Assembly (NCBI GenBank): GCA_013314775.1
Contig: JABUFB010000003.1
Span: 42,622 to 106,621 of the forward strand
Length of the DNA: 64,000 bases
Direction of reading: 5' to 3'
DNA from: Armatimonadota bacterium
GTDB taxonomy: Bacteria > Armatimonadota > Zipacnadia > Zipacnadales > JABUFB01
The notes below the pieces were generated by a model. It saw nothing but the letters and a program-made list of their open reading frames with translations, made no database searches and had not been told where the DNA came from. The translations under genes were made by a program, and so were the position numbers. Below are positions 1 to 9,600 of the stretch, in pieces (position 1 is the stretch's first letter; each line of letters starts with the position of its first letter).

Positions 1-2
1 AG

Positions 3-1808
3 ACTACCAGCACTTCACTCTCGGTGGCCACGGAGCGCAATGATCTCAACGTGCGTCTGGATTATGAGGGCTGGCCCACCTTCAGCTACCAGCGCAGTTC
101 CATGTCCAACAGTGGCGCGACGACCGGCGACAGCGACTACACCACGGACAGCATCAACCTGTCCTACAGCCCGCAGGGAAAGAAGTACTCCATCCAGTCG
201 CGTCTGAGCACCACGAAGCAGCGGAGTTTCCGCCCGGCATCCGGCGCGACCGCTGAGTCGACCCTCACCGGAAGCGACTCCGACCAGTTCCAGACCTCGG
301 TGAGCTACAACCCTTCCGACAAGCTCTCCTTCTCGGCCAGCTACTCGGAGAACTCGTCTTCCGCGGTGGAGACAGTCAACAACTCCACCTCGGACAACGT
401 CCAACTCACGGCGCGCTGGAACCCCACCAGCAAGCTGAGCGTGGACCTCACACATTCCGAATCCACAAGCTCCGGGCGGGTCACCAGCGGCTACTACGGC
501 TCTACTTTCAGCGCCGCGACCACCACTCAGATTGACAACCCCGGCGGCGGCGGGGGCGGCGGCGACGACGATGATGACGACGACGAGGAGACGGAGCGCC
601 CCGGGATCACAGATCGCAACGACCGTCTGAACATTTCCTGGCGCCCCACGGAGCGTCTCTCACTGGACCTGGCTTTCGGCATGCGCGACTACAGCAGCAC
701 CGGTTCCCAGGGCTACCTCGCCGACAGCACCCAGGATTTCTGGAATTTCGGGGCGATGTGGCAGGTCTCGGAGGCGCTATCCCTGAACCTGGCCCTGAGT
801 AAGGACGACCTGCAGTTCTTGGAGGAGGACCGCGGCGCGGTGCTCAACAAGAGCTACGTCCTTTCTGCCAGCTATCGTCCGCCGGGCACCAATTGGAGTG
901 CGGGTCTTACCCTGAACATCCAGGACGGCAGCAGCCCGACGTACGTGGGCTATGGCCGTCTGCAGCGGTATCGGATGGTCTCGACGAAGCTCACGGACAT
1001 CAGCGGACAGCTGTCCTACCAGCTTAGCGACGACCTGTCGCTGGTGGCATCGGGCAGCATTTCGGACTACGCTGGCGGGTATTCGGACTTCAAGAAGCAT
1101 ACAGGCGAGGTAGGCCTACGCTACCGCTTGAGCAACACCACCGGCGTGGACTTCGGCTACCGGTTCATCAAACACATCTCCCGCACAACTGAAGACGACC
1201 TGATCTACGGCACGAGCGGCAGCGGGCAGAACTACATCGCGAACACTTTCTTGCTCAACCTGAACACCAGTTTCCGCGGCGGCGTGGGAAGCAGCGGTCC
1301 GGGCAGGTCCGTGGGTGGCCGCGCAGGCGTTGGTTACTCCGGAGGGCCGGGAACCTTTGGCGGCTACAGCCCGAGCCTGTACACGGGCAGTTCAACAGGC
1401 TACACGGGATACAGCCCTGTGGGAGCGGGATATGGTTCCATGGGCGCCGGTGCATTCAGCGGGTTCGGTACCGGCACCACGAACCGCTACGGCACGGGCT
1501 ATGGACCGAGCACCTTCGACACCCTGGGCCAGACCCGCACCCGCCAAACGATGACCGACCTCTTCGGCACCACGCCCTTCGGAACGGGTGGGTACACCGC
1601 ACCACCCACTTCGGGGAAGTCCATCAAGAAGGGCATCGGTGAGTTCCGCGATACCGGCACAGGCGTCGATGCATTCGATCAGGCCTTCAGTCCCGAGATT
1701 GGCAGACCCGAAGCCGGACCGGGCCGCCCGTTGCCCGGTGGCGTGCTGCCCGGCGCGACCCTGGACGAGGACTGGTGGCTGCTTGAGGACAACATGGCCT
1801 ACTGGTAG
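3..1808 (+). CDS. Outer-membrane beta-barrel-like repeat protein (5' end outside window)
   Basis: The frame is open from the first bases, so the true start and any signal peptide lie upstream; a GTG at 24 is only an internal codon in an open frame. The visible ~600 residues consist of repeated short amphipathic strands that alternate polar and aromatic/aliphatic residues, often with an N-P-[ST]-x-K-L-S turn, as expected of a porin-like or gliding-type beta-barrel in the outer membrane. A Gly7-Asp7 acidic linker (about residues 174-190 from the GTG) splits it. After about residue 415 it becomes Gly/Tyr/Ser/Thr-rich low complexity, ending in an acidic, Trp-rich tail. No named family is recognised; a structural or adhesive surface role is inference. 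An SD-preceded secreted protein follows 27 bp downstream on the same strand. Confidence 0.6.
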   Translation, partial: TTSTSLSVATERNDLNVRLDYEGWPTFSYQRSSMSNSGATTGDSDYTTDSINLSYSPQGKKYSIQSRLSTTKQRSFRPASGATAESTLTGSDSDQFQTSVSYNPSDKLSFSASYSENSSSAVETVNNSTSDNVQLTARWNPTSKLSVDLTHSESTSSGRVTSGYYGSTFSAATTTQIDNPGGGGGGGDDDDDDDEETERPGITDRNDRLNISWRPTERLSLDLAFGMRDYSSTGSQGYLADSTQDFWNFGAMWQVSEALSLNLALSKDDLQFLEEDRGAVLNKSYVLSASYRPPGTNWSAGLTLNIQDGSSPTYVGYGRLQRYRMVSTKLTDISGQLSYQLSDDLSLVASGSISDYAGGYSDFKKHTGEVGLRYRLSNTTGVDFGYRFIKHISRTTEDDLIYGTSGSGQNYIANTFLLNLNTSFRGGVGSSGPGRSVGGRAGVGYSGGPGTFGGYSPSLYTGSSTGYTGYSPVGAGYGSMGAGAFSGFGTGTTNRYGTGYGPSTFDTLGQTRTRQTMTDLFGTTPFGTGGYTAPPTSGKSIKKGIGEFRDTGTGVDAFDQAFSPEIGRPEAGPGRPLPGGVLPGATLDEDWWLLEDNMAYW

Positions 1809-1835
1809 TCTCTTCGCCTCCGGAAGGAGGCTCAC

Positions 1836-4814
1836 ATGAAAGCTCAGGACCCTATGACTGCACGCCTCATCAGTGGAATAAGCCTTTGCTTCTTGGCGGC
1901 TTGCGTGGCCGTCCCGTGTCTTGCCGGGCCGTTCCGTAACATCGTGAACGAGCCCTTCGCGACCCGCTGCAACGGGCCTCAGGGCGCGATCGTGATTCCC
2001 GACGACCGCGTGGGCACGGCTTCGGTCTCGGCTGCGAGTCTGGCGGAGCAGGCAAAGCTCCGGCATGCTGCGGCCACGATTCGCCGTCTGCAGCAAATTG
2101 GCAAGGTGAATCCCCGCGCGCGAGTGGCCTTCCCGCGCCTCGCAGTTCACACCCGCAATGACCAACTGGTGCTGCCCGACCTCGTGCGTACCGCCGCCGT
2201 GGGGGATCTCGGTGATCCCGGGAACCAGCTGACTTTCGAGTTCGAGGGCTGGACGGACAGCGACCGGGCCGTGTTGCAGGCGTACATTGCCAATGCCTAC
2301 CCCAAGGCCCGGCTGATCTACGGGCCGCCGGCGTTCAACATCACCGTCAAGGTCATCCGCGACGACACCATTACCGAACTGCAGGGCGGCATCTACGACG
2401 CCACCACCAATGAGATCCGGATGCCTGCTCTCACCGGGAACGTGCCCGAGGACACCTTCATCTTCATGCTTCTGGTGCTCCGGGCGTTCCACGATGACGT
2501 GGCCATCTTCTACGATGCCTGGGAGGAAGGCTTCGTGGGCGCGGCGGCCACGGCAGTGCAGGTGCAGCCAGGCGTGGCGCCAGACTTCGACCCCAAAGAC
2601 CCCGGCCCATTCTATGCGCTGTCGGTCTATGAGGCCGAAAACCACCCTGAGCTCGGCAACTCCACCTTCTACCCGCAAGGGGATTTCGGCGGGATGTTCG
2701 TCTGGCGGGTGGCCATGGCAAGGGCCGCCTGGCTGAAGTGCTGGATCGAGGACAACAACTTCTTTGCGAACTTCAACGCCCAGTACTATGCGCGTTACAG
2801 CCAGCAGCTTCAGGGCGACGTGCTCGGACTGCGATCGGTGGCGGCTTCAGTGCTGCCGTCCGTGGAAGGCCTGCCTTTCCAGGAGTGGTACCAACGCCAG
2901 TATGTGCTGGACACCAGCGTGCGTGCCGGGTTGAAGGAGTACACCTGGAACATCCCGCTGGAGAGTGCAGTGGTGCTCATTGTCGAGCATTACCTGACCG
3001 ACGAGTCGGGCAATGAGTTCGTCCGTTCCGGCCAGGCCCGGACCATCTACTGGAGCTACGACTTCAGCGTCAGCCTTTACGCCGAAGAGGGCAACCTCAT
3101 CGACATTCCCGCCGGTGGCGAAACCCCTGGCGAGGGCTTCCTCATCCCCACGTTCTTCAACATCGGCGGCGCTCAGCGCATCACTGTACAACTGGACCTC
3201 AACGGCCTGCGTAGCTTCTATCCTTTCCCGTATCTCGTGCGTGGCTTCGAGGTGGGGGAGAACAACCTTTACGGCGGCATTCTCAATGCCACCACGGGCC
3301 AGATAGACGTGGAAGGCGGCAACGGTATCGCGGGTCTCTCGGTGAAACGGGGCATCTGGGGGGCGACGATCACCACAGCAGGCCTGTCGCCGCTGAAACT
3401 CAAGGTCACCTTCACCAACAGCAGCGGCCAGCCCATCACGCGCAGCGTGAACGTGGGCTGGGACAGCTACATGGTTCTGCTGGACGGCGGCAAGCAGACC
3501 ACACTGCAGTTCACCTTCCCCAGGGGGCTGACGGGGCTTCATCTGATGAGCTTGCCGGTGACGCCGGTGAACGGCAGCGCACCTCAGGTTCTCGGCATAT
3601 CGGCCGCAGACCTTCTTCTCGCGCGCTGGGATCCCGCCGCGCCGCCCTTAGGCGAGTACCGGGTCTGGCCCAACGTGGAACCCTTGGGCCATGGGCGGGG
3701 ATACTGGCTCAAGGTCCTGCAGGACACGGCGGTCTCAATAACGGGCGTGGTGCCCGACGAAACGCAGCGCATCACCGTGCCCATCGAACTTGGTTGGAAC
3801 ATGTTCGGGACGCCGCGATTGAACACGATGCCGATTGACCAACTCAAAGTCCAGGTGGGCACGGACGCCCCGGTGCTCCTTGCGGAGGCGGTCACCAAAC
3901 GCTACGTCCAGACGGGCATCATCAAGTACTCTCAGTCTGCCGGGTACGAGACAACCGACGAGCTCGTGCCTTTCAACGGCTACTGGATCCGTTGCCTTGT
4001 GCCCGCCGGGGCGCAACTGGCCTTCGAACCCGTGCAAACCGCGGCTGCTTCAGCCTCCACCACGAAGGTGCTCCCGAGCCCTGACTGGCGCCTGCCGATC
4101 CAGATTCAAGCCGGCTCTTTCTGCTCCTCTGCGGCGTACCTGGGCGGGGCGGCAGGAGCATCGGCGTCTTTCGAGCCCGAGTATGACATAGCCGCGCCGC
4201 CTGCGGTCGGCCCCACGGTGAGCGCGCGGTTCGTGTCGGGCGCATCTGACTCCGCGGTGTACCTGGCGGATGTTCGCGGCCTGGAGCCGGCCGGCGAAAC
4301 CTGGCAGTTGCGAGTTGAGAGCAACATTCCCGACGAACCTGTCCGTGTCTCGTGGCCGGACCTGAGCGCCCTGCCGGCAAGCGCGAAGCCGGTACTGGTG
4401 GATCCGCAGACCGGAACCCGCCTGTACATGCGCACCACTCCGGGGTATACGCTGACTGCAGATGCCACCGGGGTCAGCCGCACGCTGCAGGTGGAAATGC
4501 CCGCCGACAACACTGGTGCGCTGGTGATCTCCGCCATGAGCGCCCAGTCTGCGGGGTCTGCCGTGAACCTGGCATACACCCTTTCCCAGCCGGCTTCGGT
4601 TGAGGCCCGGGTGCTGAACATCGCGGGCCGCCCAGTACGCAATTTGTTCCAGGACCGCGTGCAGCCTGCGGGAGTCAACACCGTGGCGTGGAATCTCACC
4701 AACGGGGACGGGCTCAAGGTTCCTTCCGGGCTCTACCTGTTCGAGGTTCGGGCGCGGACCGACACCGGCCAGTCCGTGCGCGCTGTGCGCAGCCTGCGCG
4801 TTGACCGCCGTTGA
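1836..4814 (+). CDS. Large exported protein with C-terminal FlgD-like Ig domain
   Basis: 992 residues. The ATG at 1836 has a strong GGAGG at 1826-1830; the Met at residue 7 is an alternative start for the signal peptide, whose hydrophobic core SGISLCFLAACVAV is followed by a likely AxA-type cleavage region. The body has no motif I can name. A segment near residue 215-235 (FHDDVAIFYDAWEEGFVGAAA) has the rhythm of a gluzincin helix but no HExxH. The last ~75 residues (VLNIAGRPVRNL ... GLYLFEVRARTDTGQ) match the FlgD Ig-like/secretion-tail type module found at the C-terminus of many exported proteins of diderm bacteria. It sits between the barrel gene and a lipoprotein, probably one transcription unit; the next frame begins inside its 3' end. 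Surface or periplasmic location is inferred; function unknown. Confidence 0.75.
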   Translation: MKAQDPMTARLISGISLCFLAACVAVPCLAGPFRNIVNEPFATRCNGPQGAIVIPDDRVGTASVSAASLAEQAKLRHAAATIRRLQQIGKVNPRARVAFPRLAVHTRNDQLVLPDLVRTAAVGDLGDPGNQLTFEFEGWTDSDRAVLQAYIANAYPKARLIYGPPAFNITVKVIRDDTITELQGGIYDATTNEIRMPALTGNVPEDTFIFMLLVLRAFHDDVAIFYDAWEEGFVGAAATAVQVQPGVAPDFDPKDPGPFYALSVYEAENHPELGNSTFYPQGDFGGMFVWRVAMARAAWLKCWIEDNNFFANFNAQYYARYSQQLQGDVLGLRSVAASVLPSVEGLPFQEWYQRQYVLDTSVRAGLKEYTWNIPLESAVVLIVEHYLTDESGNEFVRSGQARTIYWSYDFSVSLYAEEGNLIDIPAGGETPGEGFLIPTFFNIGGAQRITVQLDLNGLRSFYPFPYLVRGFEVGENNLYGGILNATTGQIDVEGGNGIAGLSVKRGIWGATITTAGLSPLKLKVTFTNSSGQPITRSVNVGWDSYMVLLDGGKQTTLQFTFPRGLTGLHLMSLPVTPVNGSAPQVLGISAADLLLARWDPAAPPLGEYRVWPNVEPLGHGRGYWLKVLQDTAVSITGVVPDETQRITVPIELGWNMFGTPRLNTMPIDQLKVQVGTDAPVLLAEAVTKRYVQTGIIKYSQSAGYETTDELVPFNGYWIRCLVPAGAQLAFEPVQTAAASASTTKVLPSPDWRLPIQIQAGSFCSSAAYLGGAAGASASFEPEYDIAAPPAVGPTVSARFVSGASDSAVYLADVRGLEPAGETWQLRVESNIPDEPVRVSWPDLSALPASAKPVLVDPQTGTRLYMRTTPGYTLTADATGVSRTLQVEMPADNTGALVISAMSAQSAGSAVNLAYTLSQPASVEARVLNIAGRPVRNLFQDRVQPAGVNTVAWNLTNGDGLKVPSGLYLFEVRARTDTGQSVRAVRSLRVDRR

Positions 4815-4872
4815 GCCGGATGGGAACCCGCCGGCAAACGCAGCCGAGAAAGAAGTTCACATCACCTTGAAC

Positions 4873-6048
4873 ATGCGACCGAACACATATCTCCTGCTCG
4901 CTCTCTGCGCGGCTCCCGTCCTTCTGGCGGGTTGCGGCGGGCTTCCTGCGAGCACCGAACCCACCGGCGCCATCGTGGTCTTCGCGGCCTTCGAGGGCCC
5001 GGAGGATGATGCGCCCACGATCCGGTCTATCGCGCAGGTCGTCATCGGCGGCGTCCGCGGGCAGTTCGACGGCCCCTCTGAGCGCGAACTGATCCTGCGC
5101 AATATCCCCTTCGGTGACGAAGACCCGCCGAAGCAGCCGATGACTGTCACCGCACCGGGATACAAGACCGTGTCCCAGCAGCTCGAATTGCGCAAGGACA
5201 TCGCCACTTTTGTCGATCTCACCATGGAAGCGGTGGATACCACCCTCACGGGGACCGTGCAGGCCACGGTGAAAGGCTCAGACGGGGCGCCGCTCGTGAA
5301 CGCCCTCGTGACCTTCATCCCGGCGGGCGGCGGAGATGATGACACCGTCTCGGGCTTTACGGACTCCGCGGGTGTGGTGGCAGTGGGCGGCATACCCATC
5401 GGTCCGGTCACGGTGGAAGCCGTGGCTGCCGGGTATTTGCCCGAAACCATCGACATTACCGTTCAGCCCGATGCAGGTGGCACAAACTCGCCGCTGACTT
5501 TCACGCTCCTGAGTGGCGATACGAAGGTGACGGTGCGCGGCCTTGTCTCGGACCTGCGCCTGCAGACGCCAATCGCGGGGGTCACCGTGGCAATCGCTGA
5601 CCTGCCCCCCGTGCAGACCGGCGCCGACGGCCGCTTCACCGTGCCGGACGTGCCTGTCGGGAAAAAGCCTATCAAGGCCACGTTGTCGGGATACGACGAT
5701 TACGAGGATGAGATCAATGTCCTGCCGGGGATGGGTACCGTGCAGGTGCTTATGTCCCGAGCTTCGGGCGAGCCACCGGGCGTGCCGCACACCATCGCCG
5801 GGACCGTGACGCTTCTGGGTGCGCCGGACAATGCGGGCGCGGTTGTGGTGGCCTTCAACATCAACCGCGGCTCCGAGATGGCCCGCTATACCACGGGCGC
5901 CGACGGCCGCTACTACCTGTTCGTTCCGGCGGGTAGGTACGAACTGCGGGTGACCTTCGGATCGCGCACCATCACCCGCACGGTGGACTACGAGGGCGAG
6001 GGCCGGGTGCTGGACGGCATCGACTTCACCCTCAGCGCGTCACCGTAA
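4873..6048 (+). CDS. Lipoprotein with repeated carboxypeptidase-regulatory-like domains
   Basis: 391 residues from the ATG at 4873. The frame is open back to a TTG at 4801 that overlaps the previous gene, but the sequence MRPNTYLLLALCAAPVLLAGCGG is a textbook lipoprotein signal with lipobox LLAG-C, so the later start is preferred. After the lipidated Cys come a beta-rich N-terminal region and at least three CarboxypepD_reg/PEGA-like beta-sandwich repeats. These are recognisable by the pattern 'G-x-V ... G-A-D-G-R-[FY] ... V-P-x-G-x-Y-x-L' (for example near residues 225-290 and 310-365). Such domains mediate binding at the cell surface rather than catalysis. It is the last gene of the + strand block and is followed by a perfect hairpin. 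Role inferred as an envelope-anchored binding protein. Confidence 0.75.
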   Translation: MRPNTYLLLALCAAPVLLAGCGGLPASTEPTGAIVVFAAFEGPEDDAPTIRSIAQVVIGGVRGQFDGPSERELILRNIPFGDEDPPKQPMTVTAPGYKTVSQQLELRKDIATFVDLTMEAVDTTLTGTVQATVKGSDGAPLVNALVTFIPAGGGDDDTVSGFTDSAGVVAVGGIPIGPVTVEAVAAGYLPETIDITVQPDAGGTNSPLTFTLLSGDTKVTVRGLVSDLRLQTPIAGVTVAIADLPPVQTGADGRFTVPDVPVGKKPIKATLSGYDDYEDEINVLPGMGTVQVLMSRASGEPPGVPHTIAGTVTLLGAPDNAGAVVVAFNINRGSEMARYTTGADGRYYLFVPAGRYELRVTFGSRTITRTVDYEGEGRVLDGIDFTLSASP

Positions 6049-6072
6049 AGCGCGCGCCAGTGGATAGAGAGA

Positions 6073-6097
6073 GGGCAGGCCCCGCGTGGGCCTGCCC
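6073..6097. terminator. Bidirectional hairpin terminator
   Basis: Perfect 10-bp inverted repeat GGGCAGGCCC / GGGCCTGCCC with a 5-nt loop, lying between two converging genes (lipoprotein on +, CBS protein on -). There is no long T-run on either side, so the efficiency is uncertain. Confidence 0.6.
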
Positions 6098-6128
6098 GCT
6101 TCGAGTGTTTCACTTCCCCGCGCGGTCG

Positions 6129-6587
6129 CTACTCCAGCGACAGGCCTTTGGCCATGGCGCGGATAATATCCTTGCGCGAGATAATCCCCACAATCTTCCC
6201 GCCATCCACAATGGGCACGCGGTTGATGCCCTTGTCATGCATGGCCTTGGCGATGTCGATCACTTTGTCCTCGGGCCCGAAAGTGACCACTTTCCGGGTC
6301 ATCACGTCCTTAACCTCAAGCCCGCGCCATTCCGCGTCCTGCTCGATGAGATGCTGGGGCGTGATCCACAGGCCGTAGAGCGCGGTCTTCATCATGGGCG
6401 GTTGCTGCCGTTCGAGGAGCAGCAGGTCGCGTTCCGTGACGATTCCCACAAGCTCTTCCCTGCCGTTGACAACCGGCAGTCCGCTGATGTCGTTGTCGGC
6501 CATTATCTCCACGGCGTGCTGTGCGCGGTCGGTCTCCTCGATTGCCAGCACCGGCGTGGTCATGATTTCCTTTGCTTTCATAGTCAT
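6129..6587 (-). CDS. Tandem CBS-domain protein
   Basis: 152 residues beginning MTMKAKEIMT. The frame is open further upstream, but a GGGGAG Shine-Dalgarno lies just before this point; the ATG at 6587 or the one two codons later are both possible. It is two CBS motifs and nothing else. The first (residues ~5-62) has 'IMTTPVLAIEETDRAQHAVEIM ... ISGLPVVN ... LVGIVTERDLL'; the second (~88-145) has 'VMTRKVVTFGPEDKVIDIAKAM ... INRVPIVDGGKIVGIISRKDI'. CBS pairs form a Bateman module that binds adenosyl ligands (AMP, ATP, SAM) and senses energy state or regulates partners. No effector domain is fused, so its partner cannot be told. It stands alone between the terminator hairpin and the end of the S55 peptidase gene. 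Confidence 0.92.
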   Translation of the reverse strand: MTMKAKEIMTTPVLAIEETDRAQHAVEIMADNDISGLPVVNGREELVGIVTERDLLLLERQQPPMMKTALYGLWITPQHLIEQDAEWRGLEVKDVMTRKVVTFGPEDKVIDIAKAMHDKGINRVPIVDGGKIVGIISRKDIIRAMAKGLSLE

Positions 6588-6647
6588 CAGTCTCCCCGTT
6601 GAGTATCGCGCGTCCGCCGGCATACTGCCCTGGTGATCCAAGTCGGG

Positions 6648-9600
6648 CTACCCCTTCGCTTCGTCTGCGTCCTCACCCTTCTTGCCCTTCGGCTTCTCAT
6701 CCGTCTTCTCCTCAGGCTTGTCGCCCTTGCTGCCGCGCTGAGGAAGCTTCACGGTCTTGTCGAGCACATTGCCGGCCCCATCACGGGCGCGGACGATGAT
6801 CTCCGTGACACTGTCCGGCAGCTTTCCGGTGTCCACGAGGAAGCGTTCGTAGGTCCAGTCGTACAAGCCGTCATCCAGCCATGCCCCGCGCCAGTTGTCC
6901 TCGTCATCCTTGCCTGCGGGGCGCCAGGCGATATTGGTAATCGTGGACAGCGCGTCCAGGGCGAACCCGGTCAAAGCGAACTCTCCGTCTTTCTGCTCCG
7001 CGGGACCGCTGATCAGCTCGATCTCCGGGACGGTGTTGTCGATGGTCACGTTCAAGATGTCCAGCGTGTGCTGAAGGTTCCCGGTGGGGTTAGCGCGGCG
7101 GTCGCTGACGGTGATGCGCAGGTCGTACATTCCATCTGCGAAGTCCTTGGTATTCCACTCATACTCGCTCTTGGTCACCCCATCCTTCACGGTCTTCCAG
7201 GCGTCTTCGCCGTGCTTGCGTGCCTCAATTCGCGCCTCAAGCTCGTCCTTGTCGGGGTCCTCCATCTTCCACTTGAGAGTGAACTTATCGCTGATCGCCG
7301 CGCCCTCTTTCGGCGTCGGGTCTTTGACTGTCGGCCGCTGATTCTCGGGCAGGTAACGGATGCGCAACCAGTCCAGCCAGGGCTCCTTCGTGTCCTCTCC
7401 TTTGGCCAGCGTCAATTTGTACTGTAGATAGCGGGCGTTCGGTGGGCCCGCAAGATCCTGGCCGGGCTTCTGCAGGGCGAAGCACCACGGGCTCCAGCCA
7501 CCGTACTCGGGGTCGCTGGTGTTGCCTGAGCGCATTCGCAGTTCCATGCGCGTGCCCTCGGGGAGACAGGCGCGCCAGTCGGCGCGTCCCCAGCGCGCGA
7601 TGCGCTTGGCGTCGAGAATGCCCGACTCCAGGCTGCCCTCGCAGGCCGCCTGCAGATCGGCGGTGTACAGCTGCACCGGGCTGGTGGTGGCCAGGAAGAG
7701 GCGACTGGCCCTCGCGGCCAGCGCCGTGCATGCATGGCCTTCATCTCGCCGCGTCAGGGAGTGGATATCGCGATCCACGATGCGCACCACGCGCCCATCG
7801 TCGTCCAGAGCGGCGTAAACCGTGCCGTTGACCGCGGCCAGGCTGATAACCCCGCCACTGTCGGCCTTGTACAGTTCGGTGATGTCGCCGTTCGCGCCCA
7901 CTGAGATGACTTTGCCCGTGGGTGCGGTTGAAAAGACCACGGAGCCGTCTGCGGTCAACTCAATCCCGGTCACTTCATCCGTGCCTGAGTCATACAGGGC
8001 GGTCAGTTCCCGCTTCGCATCCAGCCGGTACAGTCCCCCTCGGTCGGCGGTGCCCACGTACAAGTCATCGCCTTTGAGCAGCAGCCTTGTGGCGTGCTCC
8101 TGGGGCAGTGTGGCGATGCGGCTGGTGTCGCCCTGCGCCGAGATGTGATACACTGCCGCGCCCGGGCCAACGGCCGCGTAGTAACCGTCGAAGCCGTCGC
8201 CCACCAGCGCCCAGACGTAATGGTCCTCAAGAGTGCAAAGGGTCTCGGTCTTGCCCTCGCGGATTGCCAGCACCTTGCCGCCGGGGAAGGTCGCTGCGAT
8301 CACCGCGCCATCATTGGCCACGCACAGCGCTGATACACCAAACTCGCCGGTGTCGGCCAGAAGGCTCGTGTCACCATTCTCAAGCGAGTACACCCGACCG
8401 GGTTTGATCGTCCCCGCATAGCCTTTGTCCGTACCCGCTGCCAGGCACCAGACCAGCATCTCCTCGGGCTCGCCGGTCTTCTCCCAGTTGGGCGCGATCT
8501 CCACGCGGCCGTCGCTGCGCACGGCGAGGCCGTGAAGTTCGCCGGCGCTGAAATCTGTGGCGCTGGTCTGCTCCCAGACCGAGGGCTTGCGTCCCACGTC
8601 GCCTTTCTTCTTGTCCTTGGGCTGGTTGTCCTTTTTCTCGGGCTTCGCCGTGTCGCTGTCTTCATCCCCATCGTCGCCTTCATCCCCGTTGTCCTCGTCC
8701 GCCTCTTCCGCGCTTTCATCGTCCTCGTCGTCCAGCGCCTCATCGTCCTCTTCCTGGCCGCCATTGAGTTCCAGGTTCGGGGTTGCGGGGCTTGCTGCCC
8801 GACGGGCCGCACCTGCCCGTGGCTTCTCGAAGGCTGACGCGGCCCACCAAAGCGACGCGGGCACACCCTCCGGGGCCGGCGGGGGGGCAAGGGTTTCGTC
8901 CTCGTCCTCGGAATTGCCTACGCGGGGAGATGGCACCTTGCCCACTTTGCCCTCGCGGTCTTCGGTGGGGAGGGTCACTATGGCGCCTCCATACACCACC
9001 CAGGGCAGATCCAGTGTCTTCGACACTTCCGCACCCCCGGCGCCCAGGTCAGTACGCGGCGAATTCATCAGCGCAGACTTGAGCACTTCGGGGAGCCGAA
9101 ACAGACGAGTGCCTTCGACCGAGATGTCTCGCGTGGGCAGTCCGGCTGCCACGAAAAGCTGGTCACCCCGTTCCAGCGTCTCGATCTGTTCGATTACGCT
9201 CTCCAGGCTATAGAAGGTGGGTGGTAGAATGCCCACTCGCGACCGCACCGCCATGGAGGAATCACCGCCGGACACGCCTATTCGGATGCGGCCTTTGGCC
9301 AGCGAGACCGGCATGTGCAGTTTGACGACCTTCTCGATGACGTTGCCATCGTCCGGACGCAGGCTCACGCGGACGGTGATGTCCTCTCCCGCCTTCGCCA
9401 CCGGTTCGTCCACGGTGACTGATTCGATCGCCACCGTGTCGTCGGCATCCCACAGTTCGGCGCTGTATTCCAGCCCCGTCACGTCCTGGGGCCGGAACCG
9501 GTTCTCTGTAAGCATGGAAGAGGCCGCCATCAGGTCGCCGATGGCCGGCATCGACAGCATGCCGTCATGGTAGAAAATGTCCTCCCGGGTGATCTCGTGG

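Noticed and set aside
2440..2560. Metallopeptidase helix in the 992-residue exported protein
   Set aside because: Pattern is suggestive of a gluzincin but there is no HExxH, so a peptidase call is not supported.
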